64,000 bases of DNA. Source: Symbiodinium kawagutii (Eukaryota > Sar > Dinophyceae > Suessiales > Symbiodiniaceae). Location: contig VSDK01018489.1 in NCBI GenBank assembly GCA_009767595.1, positions 3,403-67,402 of the forward strand. The letters run 5' to 3'. The notes under the pieces are model-generated. The model saw only the letters and a list, made by a program, of their open reading frames with translations, searched no databases and was not told where the DNA came from. The translations under genes and the position numbers were made by a program. Below are positions 63,838 to 64,000 of this stretch, piece by piece; position 1 is the first letter of the stretch, and the number at the start of each line of letters is the position of its first letter.

Positions 63838-64000
63838 CTCGGCTGATGTTGGTGAAGCATGATACTTGGATTTGGATGATCATCCCAGTAAGTAAATATG
63901 GTGTGCAACTACCATTTTTCATCATTTTTGTGGGCTATTCCATGTTTTAGTGGCTGAACTAACCATGGAGTTATCCATGGTTACTAAACACTTGCAGGTC

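Overview
The window looks like dinoflagellate nuclear DNA (Symbiodiniaceae or a relative). The pointers are short exons in very long introns, GC-AG and GA-AG splice junctions beside GT-AG ones, introns filled with degenerate ATGGTTAA / TTAACCAT text, many small inverted-repeat elements, and a LINE-type retrotransposon that carries a DNA cytosine methyltransferase and a G-E-A-S-N-P-G-P motif. No operon, CRISPR array, rRNA or tRNA gene was seen. All exon calls come from translating by hand and matching splice sites and reading phase.

Layout: nearly everything recognisable is on the minus strand. (1) About 63.8-60.4 kb: exons of unidentified genes, including a 971-nt exon for a cysteine-rich protein with three ~90-residue repeats. 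(2) About 60.06-31.7 kb: a pepsin-like (A1) aspartic protease gene read through eleven small exons (flap motif YGTGEI, FDGVLGLG, EITFGG, GYWQ, C-E-G-C-R-A-V-V joined to DTGSSLLGVPS). Its intron between 58990 and 40851 is about 18.1 kb and hosts the retrotransposon. (3) About 29.7-6.8 kb: a nicotinamidase / isochorismatase-family gene read through seven exons (VVVDMQ|NDF, DFHPQDH, WPAHC, GVAEDYCVKYTA, VYLITDATKP). The exon carrying the catalytic lysine was not found. A Ty1/copia RNase H relic lies at 4.4-4.8 kb.

The mobile centrepiece is a ~10.5-kb LINE (42619-53100, minus strand) flanked by a 14-bp direct repeat and inserted into an older MITE-like copy. It encodes the N-terminal half of a C5 cytosine methyltransferase (motifs I-VI). 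A 1213-codon ORF in the +1 frame begins with the missing methyltransferase motifs IX and X and continues as a gag-like protein. A single UGA followed by CUA comes next, then 60 open cysteine-rich codons in the same frame, then endonuclease - reverse transcriptase - zinc knuckle - RNase H. The whole element therefore reads as one methyltransferase-Gag-Pol chain interrupted by one frame change and one readthrough-type stop. DNMT-bearing LINEs have been reported from Symbiodinium. The recoding layout, the ubiquitin-tail-like LQLRGGG and the NPGP motif are what deserve attention.

The second unusual feature is architectural. Many exons sit where the intronic repeat text changes strand, so an intron tends to start with ATGGTTAA-type text and end with its complement, TTAACCAT-type. 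Such introns could fold end to end. Microsatellites and at least four inverted-repeat element families account for most of the rest. Strand assignment of the lesser coding islands is often uncertain because both strands stay open.
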